DNA from: Bordetella sp.
Lineage (GTDB): Bacteria > Pseudomonadota > Gammaproteobacteria > Burkholderiales > Burkholderiaceae_B
Direction: 5' to 3'
Assembly: GCA_027450125.1 (NCBI GenBank)
Contig: DAIDKG010000266.1
Location: 1-8,251, forward strand
DNA length: 8,251 nt
Part shown: piece by piece, positions 1 to 7,498 of the stretch
Layout: the number at the start of each line of letters is the position of its first letter
How positions within the stretch are numbered: position 1 is the first letter of the stretch
Position numbers and translations under genes: made by a program
The notes under the pieces: model-generated
Told to the model about the DNA's origin: nothing
The model's input: only the letters and a program-made list of their open reading frames with translations
Databases searched by the model: none

Positions 1-2776
1 CGATCGCCGCGGCAATCAGCAGCGGGATGGTGATCATCGATTGTGCGAACGATTGGGCCGCGCCGGCGAACGCGCCGTGCAGCGAGGTAGGCGCACGGAT
101 ATCGCGCAAGGCCTGGTTGATCGTCTGGCTGGCCGCGCTCAGCGAACCGCCGGGCGGCAGGTTGAAGGAAATCGTGCCCGCCACCAGGCCGCCCTGGTGG
201 TTGACCTGCGTTGCCGTGTGGCCGCTGCGCCAGCTCGACATCGCCGACAGCGGCACCATGGTCTCGGCCGCGGTGCTGTCGGCGCTCCCGCTGGACGCGC
301 TGCCCTTGCTGTTGGAAATGCTGTTGGTCGCGGCGTTGGCCGCGGCATCGGAATTCCTCGTGCTGGTGTTGCCGGTCGCGGCGGCCGCCCTGGCCGCGTT
401 GGGCACCAGCGTGCCGGACATCTGCGTCTGCGCGCTGCCGCTGACGTTGCCCGCCGCGGTGCTCAGGAAGATGCGGTCCAGCATCTGCGGGTACTGCCAG
501 TATTTCGGCGCGACTTCCATCACCACGAAATACTGGTTCAGGGCGTTGTAGATCGTCGAGACCGTACGCTGGCCGAAGGCGTCGTACAACACATTGTCGA
601 TCTGGTTGGGCCGAAAGCCGTAGCGGGCCGCCAGGGCGCGATCGATGTTCAGGTAGACCTGCAGCCCGTGCTGCTGCAGATCGGAGTTCACGTCGGTCAG
701 CTTGTCCGGATGCTTGCCGAGCGCCGCGACCAGTTTGGGCGTCCATTCGGCGAGGGTGTGCGGGTCGTCGGCAGTGAGCGTGTACTGGTACTCGGCGGCC
801 GATTCGCGCCCGCCGATGCGCAGGTCCTGCTGGGCCTGCAGGAACAGGCTCGCGCCGGACACCTGCCCGAGCTTGGGCCGCAGCCGGTTGACCACCTGCT
901 GGGCGGACGCGCGGCGCTCCGACAGCGGCTTGAGCTGGATGAAGACCACCGCCGAATTGAGCGCCCGTCCGCCGGTAAAGCCCGCGACCGAGGCGACGGC
1001 CGGATCCTCCTGGACGATGTGCTGCAACTGCGCGAGTTTTTTGCGCATCGCCGTGAACGAGATGCTCTGGTCCGCGACGATGTGGCCGATCAGCAGGCCC
1101 GTGTCCTGCTCCGGAAAGAAGGTGGCCGGCAGCAGCCGGATCAGGAACAGGTTGCCGACCACCAGCGCGATCAGCACCAGGATCACCGCCCGGGAATGGT
1201 TGAGCGCGACCGTGAGCGAGCGATCGTAGGCGTTCTTGAAGCCCTCGAACAGGGATTCGACGCGGCGCGCCCAGCGGGCCGGGGGCCTTTGCTCGCGCTC
1301 GCGGCGCAGCACATAGGCGCACATGGCCGGCGTGACGGTGAGCGAGACCAGGAGCGAGATCAGGATCGAGATCGACAGCGTGACGGCAAACTCGTGGAAC
1401 AGCATGCCCAGCACGCCCGGCATCAGCAGGATGGGCAGGAACACGGCGATCAGCGACAGGCTCATCGAGAGCACGGTGAAGCTGACTTCCGCGCTGCCCT
1501 TGAGCGCCGCCTCGAAGGGGCTCATGCCGTCCTCGATATGGCGCATCACGTTCTCCAGCACGACCACGGCATCGTCGACCACGAAGCCCGTGCCGATGGT
1601 CAATGCCATGAGCGACAGGTTGTCCAGGCTGTAGCCCAGCAAATACATCGGGCCGAACGTGCCGATGAGGGATATCGGCAGCGCCACCGCCGGAATCAGC
1701 ACCGCGCGCGGCGAGCGCAGGAAGACGAGCACCACGCCGATCACCAGCAGCACCGCGATGAAGAGGGTGCGCTCGGTGTCGCCCACCGAGGCGTTGACCG
1801 ACTCCGAGCGGTCCATTGCGACGCCCACGTGGACGTCGCTGGGCAGCAGGGCCTCGATGGACGGCAGCACGCTGCGGATCTGCCTGACGGTATTGACGAT
1901 GTTGCTGCCCGGCAGCGGATAGACGATGACCAGCACTGCGGACTTGCCGTTGTAGAGGCCTGCCGTGCGGATGTTCTCGTTCGAATCCATGACCTGCGCT
2001 ACGTCCGACAGCTTCACCGCGGCGCCGTTGCGGTAGGCGATCACCAGGCCGCGGTAGGGCGCCGCCTTGTTGATCTGGTCGTTCGAGAGCACCTCGTAGC
2101 GCTGGTCGCCCACGTCCAGGTAGCCCTTGGCGCTGTTGGCGTTGGCCGCGCTGATGGCCGCCCGCACGTCCTCCAGGCCGATGCCGTAGTGATTGAGCCG
2201 ATTGGGCTCCAGCTCGACCCGCACACTGGGCAATGCACCGCCGCCCAGTGTGATCTGGCCCACGCCCCCGATGGCCGAGAGCTGCTGCTGGATGACCGAG
2301 TCGGCCGAATCGTAGAGCTGCGCCTTGGTCAGGGTGTCCGAGGTCAGCGCCAGCACCATGATGGGCGAGTCGGCCGGGTTGTATTCGCGATAGGTGGGGT
2401 TGCTGCGCAGCGTGCTGGGCAGGTCGGCGCGCGCCGCCTGGATCGCGGCCTGGACGTCGCGCGCGGCGCCGTTGATGTCGCGGGTCAGGTCGAACTGGAC
2501 GATGATCATCGACGAGCCGACGAAGCTGGTCGAGGTCATTTCGTTCACGCCGGCAATGGTGGCCAGCCGCCGCTCCAGCGGCTGGGCCACCGTCGAGGCC
2601 ATGGTGTCGGGGCTCGCGCCCGCCATGCTGGCCTGCACCACGACCACCGGGAAGGTGATGTTGGGCAGAGGCGCGACCGGCAGCTTGAAGAACGCGAGCA
2701 AGCCGGACAGCACGATGGCGATGGCCAGCAGCGAAGTGGCTACCGGCCGGCGGATGAAGACCCCGGTGACGCTCAT
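1..2776 (-). CDS. mdtC: MdtC-type RND multidrug efflux transporter, C-terminus cut off by window edge
   Basis: Inner-membrane RND pump subunit, expected to pair with MdtB and export drugs or bile-salt-like compounds using the proton gradient. I translated the frame by hand: it is open for 925 codons from the ATG at 2776 to the left edge, with no stop. It begins MSVTGVFIRRPVATSLL, the usual cytoplasmic start followed by TM1 (about residues 12-30). TM4 carries GFVVDD, with the proton-relay aspartates at 401-402. MdtC rather than MdtB identity is supported by QDLRIGGRESAAEYQYTL, NQYFVVMEV and VNHQGG, which match my recollection of E. coli MdtC. Residue 925 aligns with MdtB residue 867, early in the second membrane half, so TM9-12 and the TM10 lysine lie outside the window. 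A roughly 60-residue low-complexity insertion sits near residues 772-838; full length would be about 1,080-1,100 instead of the usual ~1,025. The start overlaps the mdtB stop as ATGA, indicating translational coupling. Confidence 0.93.
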   Translation of the reverse strand, partial: MSVTGVFIRRPVATSLLAIAIVLSGLLAFFKLPVAPLPNITFPVVVVQASMAGASPDTMASTVAQPLERRLATIAGVNEMTSTSFVGSSMIIVQFDLTRDINGAARDVQAAIQAARADLPSTLRSNPTYREYNPADSPIMVLALTSDTLTKAQLYDSADSVIQQQLSAIGGVGQITLGGGALPSVRVELEPNRLNHYGIGLEDVRAAISAANANSAKGYLDVGDQRYEVLSNDQINKAAPYRGLVIAYRNGAAVKLSDVAQVMDSNENIRTAGLYNGKSAVLVIVYPLPGSNIVNTVRQIRSVLPSIEALLPSDVHVGVAMDRSESVNASVGDTERTLFIAVLLVIGVVLVFLRSPRAVLIPAVALPISLIGTFGPMYLLGYSLDNLSLMALTIGTGFVVDDAVVVLENVMRHIEDGMSPFEAALKGSAEVSFTVLSMSLSLIAVFLPILLMPGVLGMLFHEFAVTLSISILISLLVSLTVTPAMCAYVLRREREQRPPARWARRVESLFEGFKNAYDRSLTVALNHSRAVILVLIALVVGNLFLIRLLPATFFPEQDTGLLIGHIVADQSISFTAMRKKLAQLQHIVQEDPAVASVAGFTGGRALNSAVVFIQLKPLSERRASAQQVVNRLRPKLGQVSGASLFLQAQQDLRIGGRESAAEYQYTLTADDPHTLAEWTPKLVAALGKHPDKLTDVNSDLQQHGLQVYLNIDRALAARYGFRPNQIDNVLYDAFGQRTVSTIYNALNQYFVVMEVAPKYWQYPQMLDRIFLSTAAGNVSGSAQTQMSGTLVPNAARAAAATGNTSTRNSDAAANAATNSISNSKGSASSGSADSTAAETMVPLSAMSSWRSGHTATQVNHQGGLVAGTISFNLPPGGSLSAASQTINQALRDIRAPTSLHGAFAGAAQSFAQSMITIPLLIAAAI
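263..463 (-). other. Low-complexity Ala/Ser/Asn-rich insertion within MdtC
   Basis: This segment encodes about residues 772-838 of MdtC. In MdtB of the same operon only 11 residues (773-783) separate the strand starting IYL from the following PLS. In MdtC 71 residues (771-841) separate IFL from PLS. The GQR motif before it is at nearly the same residue in both proteins (737 in MdtB, 735 in MdtC). After it the alignment is offset by 58 residues (MdtC 925 with MdtB 867). Composition is almost wholly Ala, Ser, Asn, Thr and Gly with few charges and no Cys, so a flexible extracytoplasmic loop is likely. By analogy with AcrB it would lie in the docking subdomain of the second periplasmic domain. 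The reading frame is intact on both sides. Confidence 0.8.
311..346. repeat. Degenerate 12-bp tandem repeat inside the MdtC insertion
   Basis: Three adjacent 12-bp units each begin GTTGG on the plus strand: GTTGGAAATGCT (311-322), GTTGGTCGCGGC (323-334) and GTTGGCCGCGGC (335-346). The last two differ at one base. In mdtC they encode the four-residue units AAAN, AATN and SISN. The octamer GCTGTTGG also occurs at 308-315 and 320-327, again with a 12-bp period. The multiple-of-three period preserves frame and points to growth by replication slippage. Confidence 0.7.
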
Positions 2777-2790
2777 CGCGGATCCTGGGG
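2773..2790 (-). promoter_or_regulatory. mdtB/mdtC ATGA stop-start overlap with Shine-Dalgarno
   Basis: The mdtB TGA (2775-2773) overlaps the mdtC ATG (2776-2774). An AGGA on the minus strand (2786-2783) sits 6 nt before the mdtC ATG, inside the end of mdtB. This fixes the mdtC start and suggests translational coupling, which would help keep the two transporter subunits in a fixed ratio. Confidence 0.75.
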
Positions 2791-5700
2791 AGCCCGGGCG
2801 CCGGGTGCCGCGTCGTTCTTGTGGAACCTGCGGCGCAGGCGCAGCGCGGCGCGATCGAAGAACAGGTAGATCACCGGCGTGGTGAACAGCGTCAGCAACT
2901 GGCTGAGCGCGAGGCCGCCGATGATGGCCAGGCCCAGCGGCTGGCGCAGTTCCGATCCGGTGCCGTTGCCCAGCAGCATCGGCAGCGCGCCCAGCATGGC
3001 CGCCAGCGTGGTCATCAGGATGGGGCGAAAGCGCAGCAGCGAGGCCTCAAAGATGGCGTCGCGCGGCGCCTTGCCGTGGTTGCGCTCGGCATCGAGCGCG
3101 AAGTCCACGATCATGATCGCGTTTTTCTTGACGATGCCGATCAGCAGCACCAGCGCGATCTGCGCCACCACCGACAGCTCGGTGCCGGTCAGCCACAGCG
3201 CCAGCAGCGCGCCGATGCCGGCCGACGGCAGGGTCGAGAGGATGGTCACCGGGTGGATGAAGCTCTCATACAGCACGCCCAGCACGATATACACGGTGGC
3301 CAGCGCCGCGATCAGCAGGTAGATTTCGCTGGAAAGCGAGTTTTCGAAGGCCTGCGTGGCGCCCTGGAATTCGGCGGTGATCGACGGGGGCAGATTGCTG
3401 GCCTGCTCGGCGCGCTTGATCTGGGCCACCGCGGTCGAGAGCGAGGCGCCGGGCGCGAGGTTGAACGAGATCGTCACCGCCGGGAACTGCGCCAGATGGC
3501 TGATGACCAGCGGCGACTTGACGATCTGGATCCTGGCCAGCGCGCTCAAGGGCACCTGGCCGCTGCTGGCGGTCTGGCTCGGCAGGTAGATGTTGCCCAG
3601 CGCGGCCACATCGGGCAGCGACTCTGGTTTGGCGACCAGGATCACGCGGTACTGGCCTGCCTGCTGGAAGATGGTCGACACGATGCGCTGGCCGAGCGCG
3701 TCGTAGAGCGCGTTGTCGATGGTCGCGGGCGTGATGCCGAAGCGCGCGGCCAGCTGCCGGTTGACCTCGACGTTGATCGCCGGCCCGTCGTTGTTCATGT
3801 CGCTGGCAACGTCGGTGATCGAGCCGAGTTGCTTCATTTTTTCCAGCAGCGTGGGCACGTATCGCTGGAAGGCCTGCTGGTCGGGACCGCGCAGCGCCAG
3901 CTGGTACTGCGCGGCCGATACGGTGGTGTCCAGCGTCAGCGATTGCGCCGGCTGCAGGTAGAGCCGGATGCCGGGCACGTTCCCGACTTCGTCGCGCACG
4001 CGCCGCGCGATCTGGGCGGCGGTCAGCGAGCGCTGGTCGCGCGGCTTGAGATTGATCAGCATGCGCGCGCTGTTGAGCGTCGGGTTGGTGCCGTCCACGC
4101 CCACATAGGACGTCAGCGACACCACGTCCGGATCCTTGAGGACGGCGTCGGCCAGGGCGCTCTGGCGCGCCACCATGGCCTTGTAGGACACCGAGGCGTC
4201 GGCCACGCTGATGCCCTGCAGCACGCCCACGTCCTGCACCGGGAACAGGCCCTTGGGGATAAAGGCGTAGAGCCCGACGGTGAGCGCCAGCGTGAGCAGC
4301 GCCACCCCCAGCGTCAGCCGCTGGTGGTCCAGCACCCATTCCAGCCCGCGCTCATAGGCCGCGAGCGTCTTGTCGAAGGCTTTTTCGCTGAGGCGCTCGA
4401 AGCGGCTCGGATGGCGCTGCGCCCGGGCGCGCATGACGCGGGCGCACATCATGGGAACCAGCGTGAGCGAGACGATGCCCGAGATCACGATGGTCACGGA
4501 AAGCGTGATGGCGAATTCGCTGAAAAGGCGTCCGATCACGCCTCCCATGAAGAGCAGCGGGATCAGCACCGCGATCAGGGAGGCCGTCAGCGACAGGATG
4601 GTGAAACCGATCTGGCCCGCGCCCTTGAGCGCGGCCTCCAGCGGCGTCATGCCCTGTTCGAGATAGCGCACCACGTTCTCGATCATGACGATCGAATCGT
4701 CGACGACGAACCCGGTGGCGATGATCAGCGCCATGAGCGAGAGGTTGTCGATCGAATAATTGAGTTCGTACATCACGGCCAGCGTGCCGATCAGCGACAC
4801 CGGCACGGAGATGCTGGGGATGATGGTCGCGGGCAGGTTGCGCAGGAAGACGAAGATCACCGCCACCACCAGCGCGATCGACAGCAGCAGCTCGAAGCTC
4901 GCGTCGGCCACCGAGGCGCGGATCACGCCGGTGCCGTCCGACACGACCGTCACTTTCATGTCGGTCGGCAGCGTCGCCTCGAGCTGGGGCAGCCGGCGCT
5001 TGATCTGGTCCACCGTGGCGATTACGTTGGCTCCCGGCTGGCGCTGCACATTGAGCACGATGGCCGGCTGCCTGTTGTACCAGGCGCCCAGCGCGATGTC
5101 CTGCGCGGCCTTGACCACGCGCGCGACATCGCGCAAGTGGACAGGCGCGCCATTCTGGTAGGCGATCACGGTGTCCAGGTAATCCTTGGGATCGGAAATC
5201 TGGTCGTTGCCGTTGATGGTGTAGTCCAGTTCCGGGCCGTCGAAATTGCCCTTGGGCTGGCTCACGTTGACGTTGGCCAGCAGCGTGCGCAGATCGTCCA
5301 GGCTCAGGCCGTAGGCGGCGAGCTTTTTCGGATCGGCCTCCACGCGCACCGCAGGCACGTTGCCGCCGGCCGCGGTCACCAGGCCCACGCCCGGCACTTC
5401 CGAGATCTTCATCGCCAGGCGGTTGTTCGCCACGTCCTGCAACTGCGTGAGCGACATCGATTTGGACGTGATGGCCAGCGTCAGGACGGGCTGGTCGGCC
5501 GGGTTGACCTTGGAATAGACGGGCGGCGCGGGCAGCCCGCTGGGAAGATAGCTGTTGGCGCCGTTCAGGGCCCGCTGCACGTTCTGCTGCGCGATGTCCA
5601 GGTTCAGCGACAGGTCGAATTGCAACGTGATGACCGATGCGCCGTCCGAACTGTACGAGGTCATCTGCTGCAGGCCGGGGATCTGGCCCAGCTGCACCTC

Positions 5701-5901
5701 GAGCGGCGCGGTCACCGTCGTGGCCATCACCTGCGGGCTGGCGCCGGGGTAGAAAGTCTGCACCTGGATGGTGGGATAGTCGACGTCGGGCAGCGCCGAC
5801 ACGGGCAAAAAGCGCACCGCGACCAGGCCCACCAGCACGAGGGCGATCATCAGCAGCGATGTCGCCACCGGGCGCAGGATGAACGGGCGGGAGATATTCA
5901 T
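2773..5901 (-). CDS. mdtB: MdtB-type RND multidrug efflux transporter, complete
   Basis: Complete 1042-residue inner-membrane RND transporter, close to the family's usual length (~1,040). In E. coli MdtB and MdtC assemble as a heterotrimer; MdtB is the likely partner of the next gene's product here. TM1 lies at about residues 12-30 after FILRPVAT. Two large periplasmic domains follow TM1 and TM7 (about 31-335 and 555-855). TM4 holds GFVVDD with the proton-relay aspartates at 401-402. TM10 contains GIVKKNAIMIVDF, where Lys926 aligns with the essential AcrB Lys940, so the relay looks intact. The motifs YPGASP (51-56), KVNPAD (131-136), GSELRQPLG (982-990) and FTTPVIYL (1006-1013) are typical of the MdtB/MdtC group. 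The start at 5901 puts FILRPVAT where the family begins TM1, and it lies 15 bp after the mdtA stop with no clear Shine-Dalgarno, suggesting coupling to mdtA. It has a short basic, Ala/Pro-rich C-terminal tail. Assignment to MdtB over MdtC rests on gene order and recalled similarity. Confidence 0.95.
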   Translation of the reverse strand: MNISRPFILRPVATSLLMIALVLVGLVAVRFLPVSALPDVDYPTIQVQTFYPGASPQVMATTVTAPLEVQLGQIPGLQQMTSYSSDGASVITLQFDLSLNLDIAQQNVQRALNGANSYLPSGLPAPPVYSKVNPADQPVLTLAITSKSMSLTQLQDVANNRLAMKISEVPGVGLVTAAGGNVPAVRVEADPKKLAAYGLSLDDLRTLLANVNVSQPKGNFDGPELDYTINGNDQISDPKDYLDTVIAYQNGAPVHLRDVARVVKAAQDIALGAWYNRQPAIVLNVQRQPGANVIATVDQIKRRLPQLEATLPTDMKVTVVSDGTGVIRASVADASFELLLSIALVVAVIFVFLRNLPATIIPSISVPVSLIGTLAVMYELNYSIDNLSLMALIIATGFVVDDSIVMIENVVRYLEQGMTPLEAALKGAGQIGFTILSLTASLIAVLIPLLFMGGVIGRLFSEFAITLSVTIVISGIVSLTLVPMMCARVMRARAQRHPSRFERLSEKAFDKTLAAYERGLEWVLDHQRLTLGVALLTLALTVGLYAFIPKGLFPVQDVGVLQGISVADASVSYKAMVARQSALADAVLKDPDVVSLTSYVGVDGTNPTLNSARMLINLKPRDQRSLTAAQIARRVRDEVGNVPGIRLYLQPAQSLTLDTTVSAAQYQLALRGPDQQAFQRYVPTLLEKMKQLGSITDVASDMNNDGPAINVEVNRQLAARFGITPATIDNALYDALGQRIVSTIFQQAGQYRVILVAKPESLPDVAALGNIYLPSQTASSGQVPLSALARIQIVKSPLVISHLAQFPAVTISFNLAPGASLSTAVAQIKRAEQASNLPPSITAEFQGATQAFENSLSSEIYLLIAALATVYIVLGVLYESFIHPVTILSTLPSAGIGALLALWLTGTELSVVAQIALVLLIGIVKKNAIMIVDFALDAERNHGKAPRDAIFEASLLRFRPILMTTLAAMLGALPMLLGNGTGSELRQPLGLAIIGGLALSQLLTLFTTPVIYLFFDRAALRLRRRFHKNDAAPGARAPQDPR

Positions 5902-5916
5902 CGGTTGGCGGCCGCG

Positions 5917-7146
5917 CTATCCCTGTGCGTTACCGGGGCGGGTCTGCGGCTGCGCTTTCGATGCGCCCTGCCCGGCCGGCGGCGCCGTGCCCCGCGCGGG
6001 CGGCAGCGCACCCGCTGCGCGGACGGTCGCGCCGTCGCTCAGGCGGTCCAGGCCGTCCGTGACGACCTCGTCGCCGGCTTTCAGGCCGGCCAGGATGGCC
6101 GTCAGTTTGCCGTCGCTCGGACCCGGCGTGACCTTGGTCAAGGTCACGGTGCTGTTCGCGTTGACCACGTAGACATAGTCGCCCGGCGCGCCGGTCTGCA
6201 CGGCGGGCGTGGGCACCAGCACCGCATTCTTCAGCGTGTCGACCAGCAGCTGCACATTGACGAACTCGTTTGGAAAGAGCGCCTCGTCGTCATTGTCGAA
6301 GTGCGCGCGCAGCATGACCGTGCCGGTGCTGGTGGCCATCTGGTTGCCGATGGCATACAGCGTGCCGGTGGCGATCTTCCTGGTGTTGTCGCTGTTGTAG
6401 GCGGTCACCGGCAGTTTGTCGCCGCTGTTGAAGCGTTCGATGACGCGCGCCAGCGCGTTTTGCGGCACGGTGAATTCGACCGTCGTCGGCTTGATCGTGG
6501 TGATGACCGCGATGCCGGTGGTGGTGGCCGTGCTGACATAGTTGCCCGGGTCCACCAGCCGCAGACCGACGCGGCCGGACACGGGCGCGGTGATGCGGCA
6601 GTAGTCCAGGTCCAGGTCGTACTGCGCGATGCTGGCCTTGTCGGCCTGCACGGCGGCCTCGTCCTGCATCACCGTGAAGCGCTGGTTCGCATAGGTCTGC
6701 TCGGCAATGGACTTCTGCTTGAACAGCTGCGTATAGCGGGCCAGATCGGAGCGCGCCTGCGCGAGCGCAGCCTGGTCCTTGGCGAGCTGGGCCTGGGCCT
6801 GCTGCTTGCCGATCTGGTATTGGCGCGGATCGATCTGCGCCAGGAACTGGCCCTTTTGGACGTCCTGGCCCTCGCGGTAGCCCACTTCGGTCAGAAAGCC
6901 GCTCAGTTGCGGCAGCACCGTGACCGTCGCCACCGGCGTGACGGTGCCCAGTTCGTTCATGATTTCCGGCATATCGCCCGTGACGGCCCGGGCCACGCTC
7001 ACGACCTGCGCGGGCGCCACGCGCCGAGGGGGCTTTTTTGTGATCAGGTGGCTGGCCGCCACGGCGATGAAGGCGACGACGATGGCCGTAAGCACGATGG
7101 CCCCGCGGCGCGAGGGCCGGGCGGACGGTGGGCTGAGTTTGCTCAT
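5917..7146 (-). CDS. mdtA: MdtA-type periplasmic adaptor (membrane fusion) protein of RND efflux pump
   Basis: A 409-residue adaptor bridging the MdtB/MdtC pump to a TolC-like outer-membrane channel; E. coli MdtA is 415 residues. A basic N-terminus precedes one hydrophobic segment (about 15-33), acting as a signal peptide or membrane anchor. There is no lipobox: the only cysteine is Cys183, so it is not a lipoprotein like AcrA. Domains in order: first lipoyl half (about 68-106, with GFLTEVGYREGQDVQKGQ); alpha-hairpin rich in Gln/Ala (about 108-180); second lipoyl half (about 183-213, RITAPVSGRVGLR, VDPGNYV); beta-barrel (about 220-305); membrane-proximal domain (about 308-378). A Pro/Ala/Gly/Gln-rich tail (381-409) is probably disordered. 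The start is fixed because an in-frame TGA lies three codons upstream (7155-7153). No purine-rich Shine-Dalgarno is visible before the ATG. It is the first gene of mdtABC; TAG ends it 15 bp before mdtB. Confidence 0.95.
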   Translation of the reverse strand: MSKLSPPSARPSRRGAIVLTAIVVAFIAVAASHLITKKPPRRVAPAQVVSVARAVTGDMPEIMNELGTVTPVATVTVLPQLSGFLTEVGYREGQDVQKGQFLAQIDPRQYQIGKQQAQAQLAKDQAALAQARSDLARYTQLFKQKSIAEQTYANQRFTVMQDEAAVQADKASIAQYDLDLDYCRITAPVSGRVGLRLVDPGNYVSTATTTGIAVITTIKPTTVEFTVPQNALARVIERFNSGDKLPVTAYNSDNTRKIATGTLYAIGNQMATSTGTVMLRAHFDNDDEALFPNEFVNVQLLVDTLKNAVLVPTPAVQTGAPGDYVYVVNANSTVTLTKVTPGPSDGKLTAILAGLKAGDEVVTDGLDRLSDGATVRAAGALPPARGTAPPAGQGASKAQPQTRPGNAQG

Positions 7147-7258
7147 GCGATTTCAGGCGGCGGGATCGGCCCCGGACTGGGCCGCTATGCAGTTGCGACC
7201 AGGCCGAAGCGGCGGGCAGGCGCCTGCCGTCCCGGCTCGGGACTGGGTGGGAATGGCG

Positions 7259-7287
7259 AGTCTAGCCGAGGCCCGGGGTTTTTTCGA
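7259..7287 (-). promoter_or_regulatory. Candidate sigma70-like promoter for mdtABC
   Basis: On the minus strand TCGAAA (7287-7282) and TAGACT (7264-7259) are separated by 17 bp. Each matches the -35 and -10 consensus at 4 of 6 positions. It would start transcription near 7252 and leave a leader of about 105 nt before mdtA. The match is weak and chance occurrence is quite possible. Confidence 0.3.
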
Positions 7288-7344
7288 CCCGATGCGGCGG
7301 CGGCATTCCATTGCGTTGCCGGAGCCCCGGGTTTGTAATGATTT

Positions 7345-7377
7345 GAATCGCACCGGCGCACCGGCGCGGTGCGAATC
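7345..7377. repeat. GC-rich imperfect inverted repeat containing an 8-bp tandem duplication
   Basis: GAATCGCACCG (7345-7355) and CGGTGCGAATC (7367-7377) pair at 10 of 11 positions around an 11-nt centre. Inside, GCACCGGC is repeated directly at 7350-7357 and 7358-7365. This allows a competing hairpin, GCACCG/CGGTGC with a 3-nt loop (7358-7372). No T-run follows on either strand. It could be an operator, an RNA structure in the deaminase 3' region, or neutral. Confidence 0.45.
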
Positions 7378-7414
7378 CGGGCCGGGGAATTGCCCTTAAG
7401 CGGCGTGCCCGCCT

Positions 7415-7437
7415 TTTTCCTTCATGAGGAAGGAAAA
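7415..7437. repeat. Perfect 9-bp inverted repeat with 5-nt spacer, possible operator
   Basis: TTTTCCTTC (7415-7423) is the exact reverse complement of GAAGGAAAA (7429-7437), separated by ATGAG. It stands out as A/T-rich in a GC-rich background. Neither strand gives a T-run after the stem, so it does not fit an intrinsic terminator. It may be a binding site for a dimeric regulator, but none is encoded nearby in the window. Confidence 0.5.
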
Positions 7438-7498
7438 CGCGAAGAAATGCGCCATGCTTCCGGACCTGCGGCCGCCGTGCGCGCATGCCGCCGTTTGT

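Larger units (their letters stand above)
7147..7498. other. Intergenic region between the deaminase gene and mdtA
   Basis: These 352 bp separate two genes on the same strand and hold no convincing coding sequence; short open frames here have no recognisable protein features. Going from the deaminase stop toward mdtA I see an A/T-rich 9-bp inverted repeat (7415-7437), a GC-rich imperfect inverted repeat with an 8-bp tandem duplication (7345-7377), and a weak sigma70-like promoter (7259-7287). No GC-rich hairpin followed by a T-run on the minus strand was found, so termination after the deaminase is not explained by an obvious intrinsic terminator. The region is the likely site of mdtABC control. 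Confidence 0.7.

Noticed and set aside
1..2776. Possible disruption of mdtC, since no terminated frame is seen there
   Set aside because: Reading every codon from 2776 to the edge gave no stop and continuous RND similarity; the gene is only cut by the window boundary.
41..2869. A 942-codon open frame on the plus strand opposite mdtC
   Set aside because: Same cause: it is codon-aligned antisense to mdtC, and the mdtC frame has all the conserved RND motifs.
3266..4339. A 357-codon minus-strand open frame inside mdtB
   Set aside because: An alternative frame of mdtB with an Ala/Arg/Gly/Pro-rich shadow product; the mdtB frame is intact throughout, so there is no frameshift.
7259..7287. Intrinsic terminator on the plus strand at the GC-rich stretch followed by six T
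   Set aside because: No stable stem precedes the T-run, and no plus-strand gene would need it.
2821..7338. A 1505-codon open frame on the plus strand opposite mdtB and mdtA
   Set aside because: It mirrors the mdtA/mdtB codons exactly in register. Stops on this strand would need TTA, CTA or TCA codons in mdtA/mdtB, which GC-rich genes avoid. Its product is a low-complexity Arg/Gln/His/Asp-rich sequence with no family features.
7153..7486. Two short minus-strand open frames between the deaminase gene and mdtA (7153-7353 and 7262-7486)
   Set aside because: Arg/Pro-rich products without recognisable motifs; they overlap each other and fit chance open frames in GC-rich DNA.
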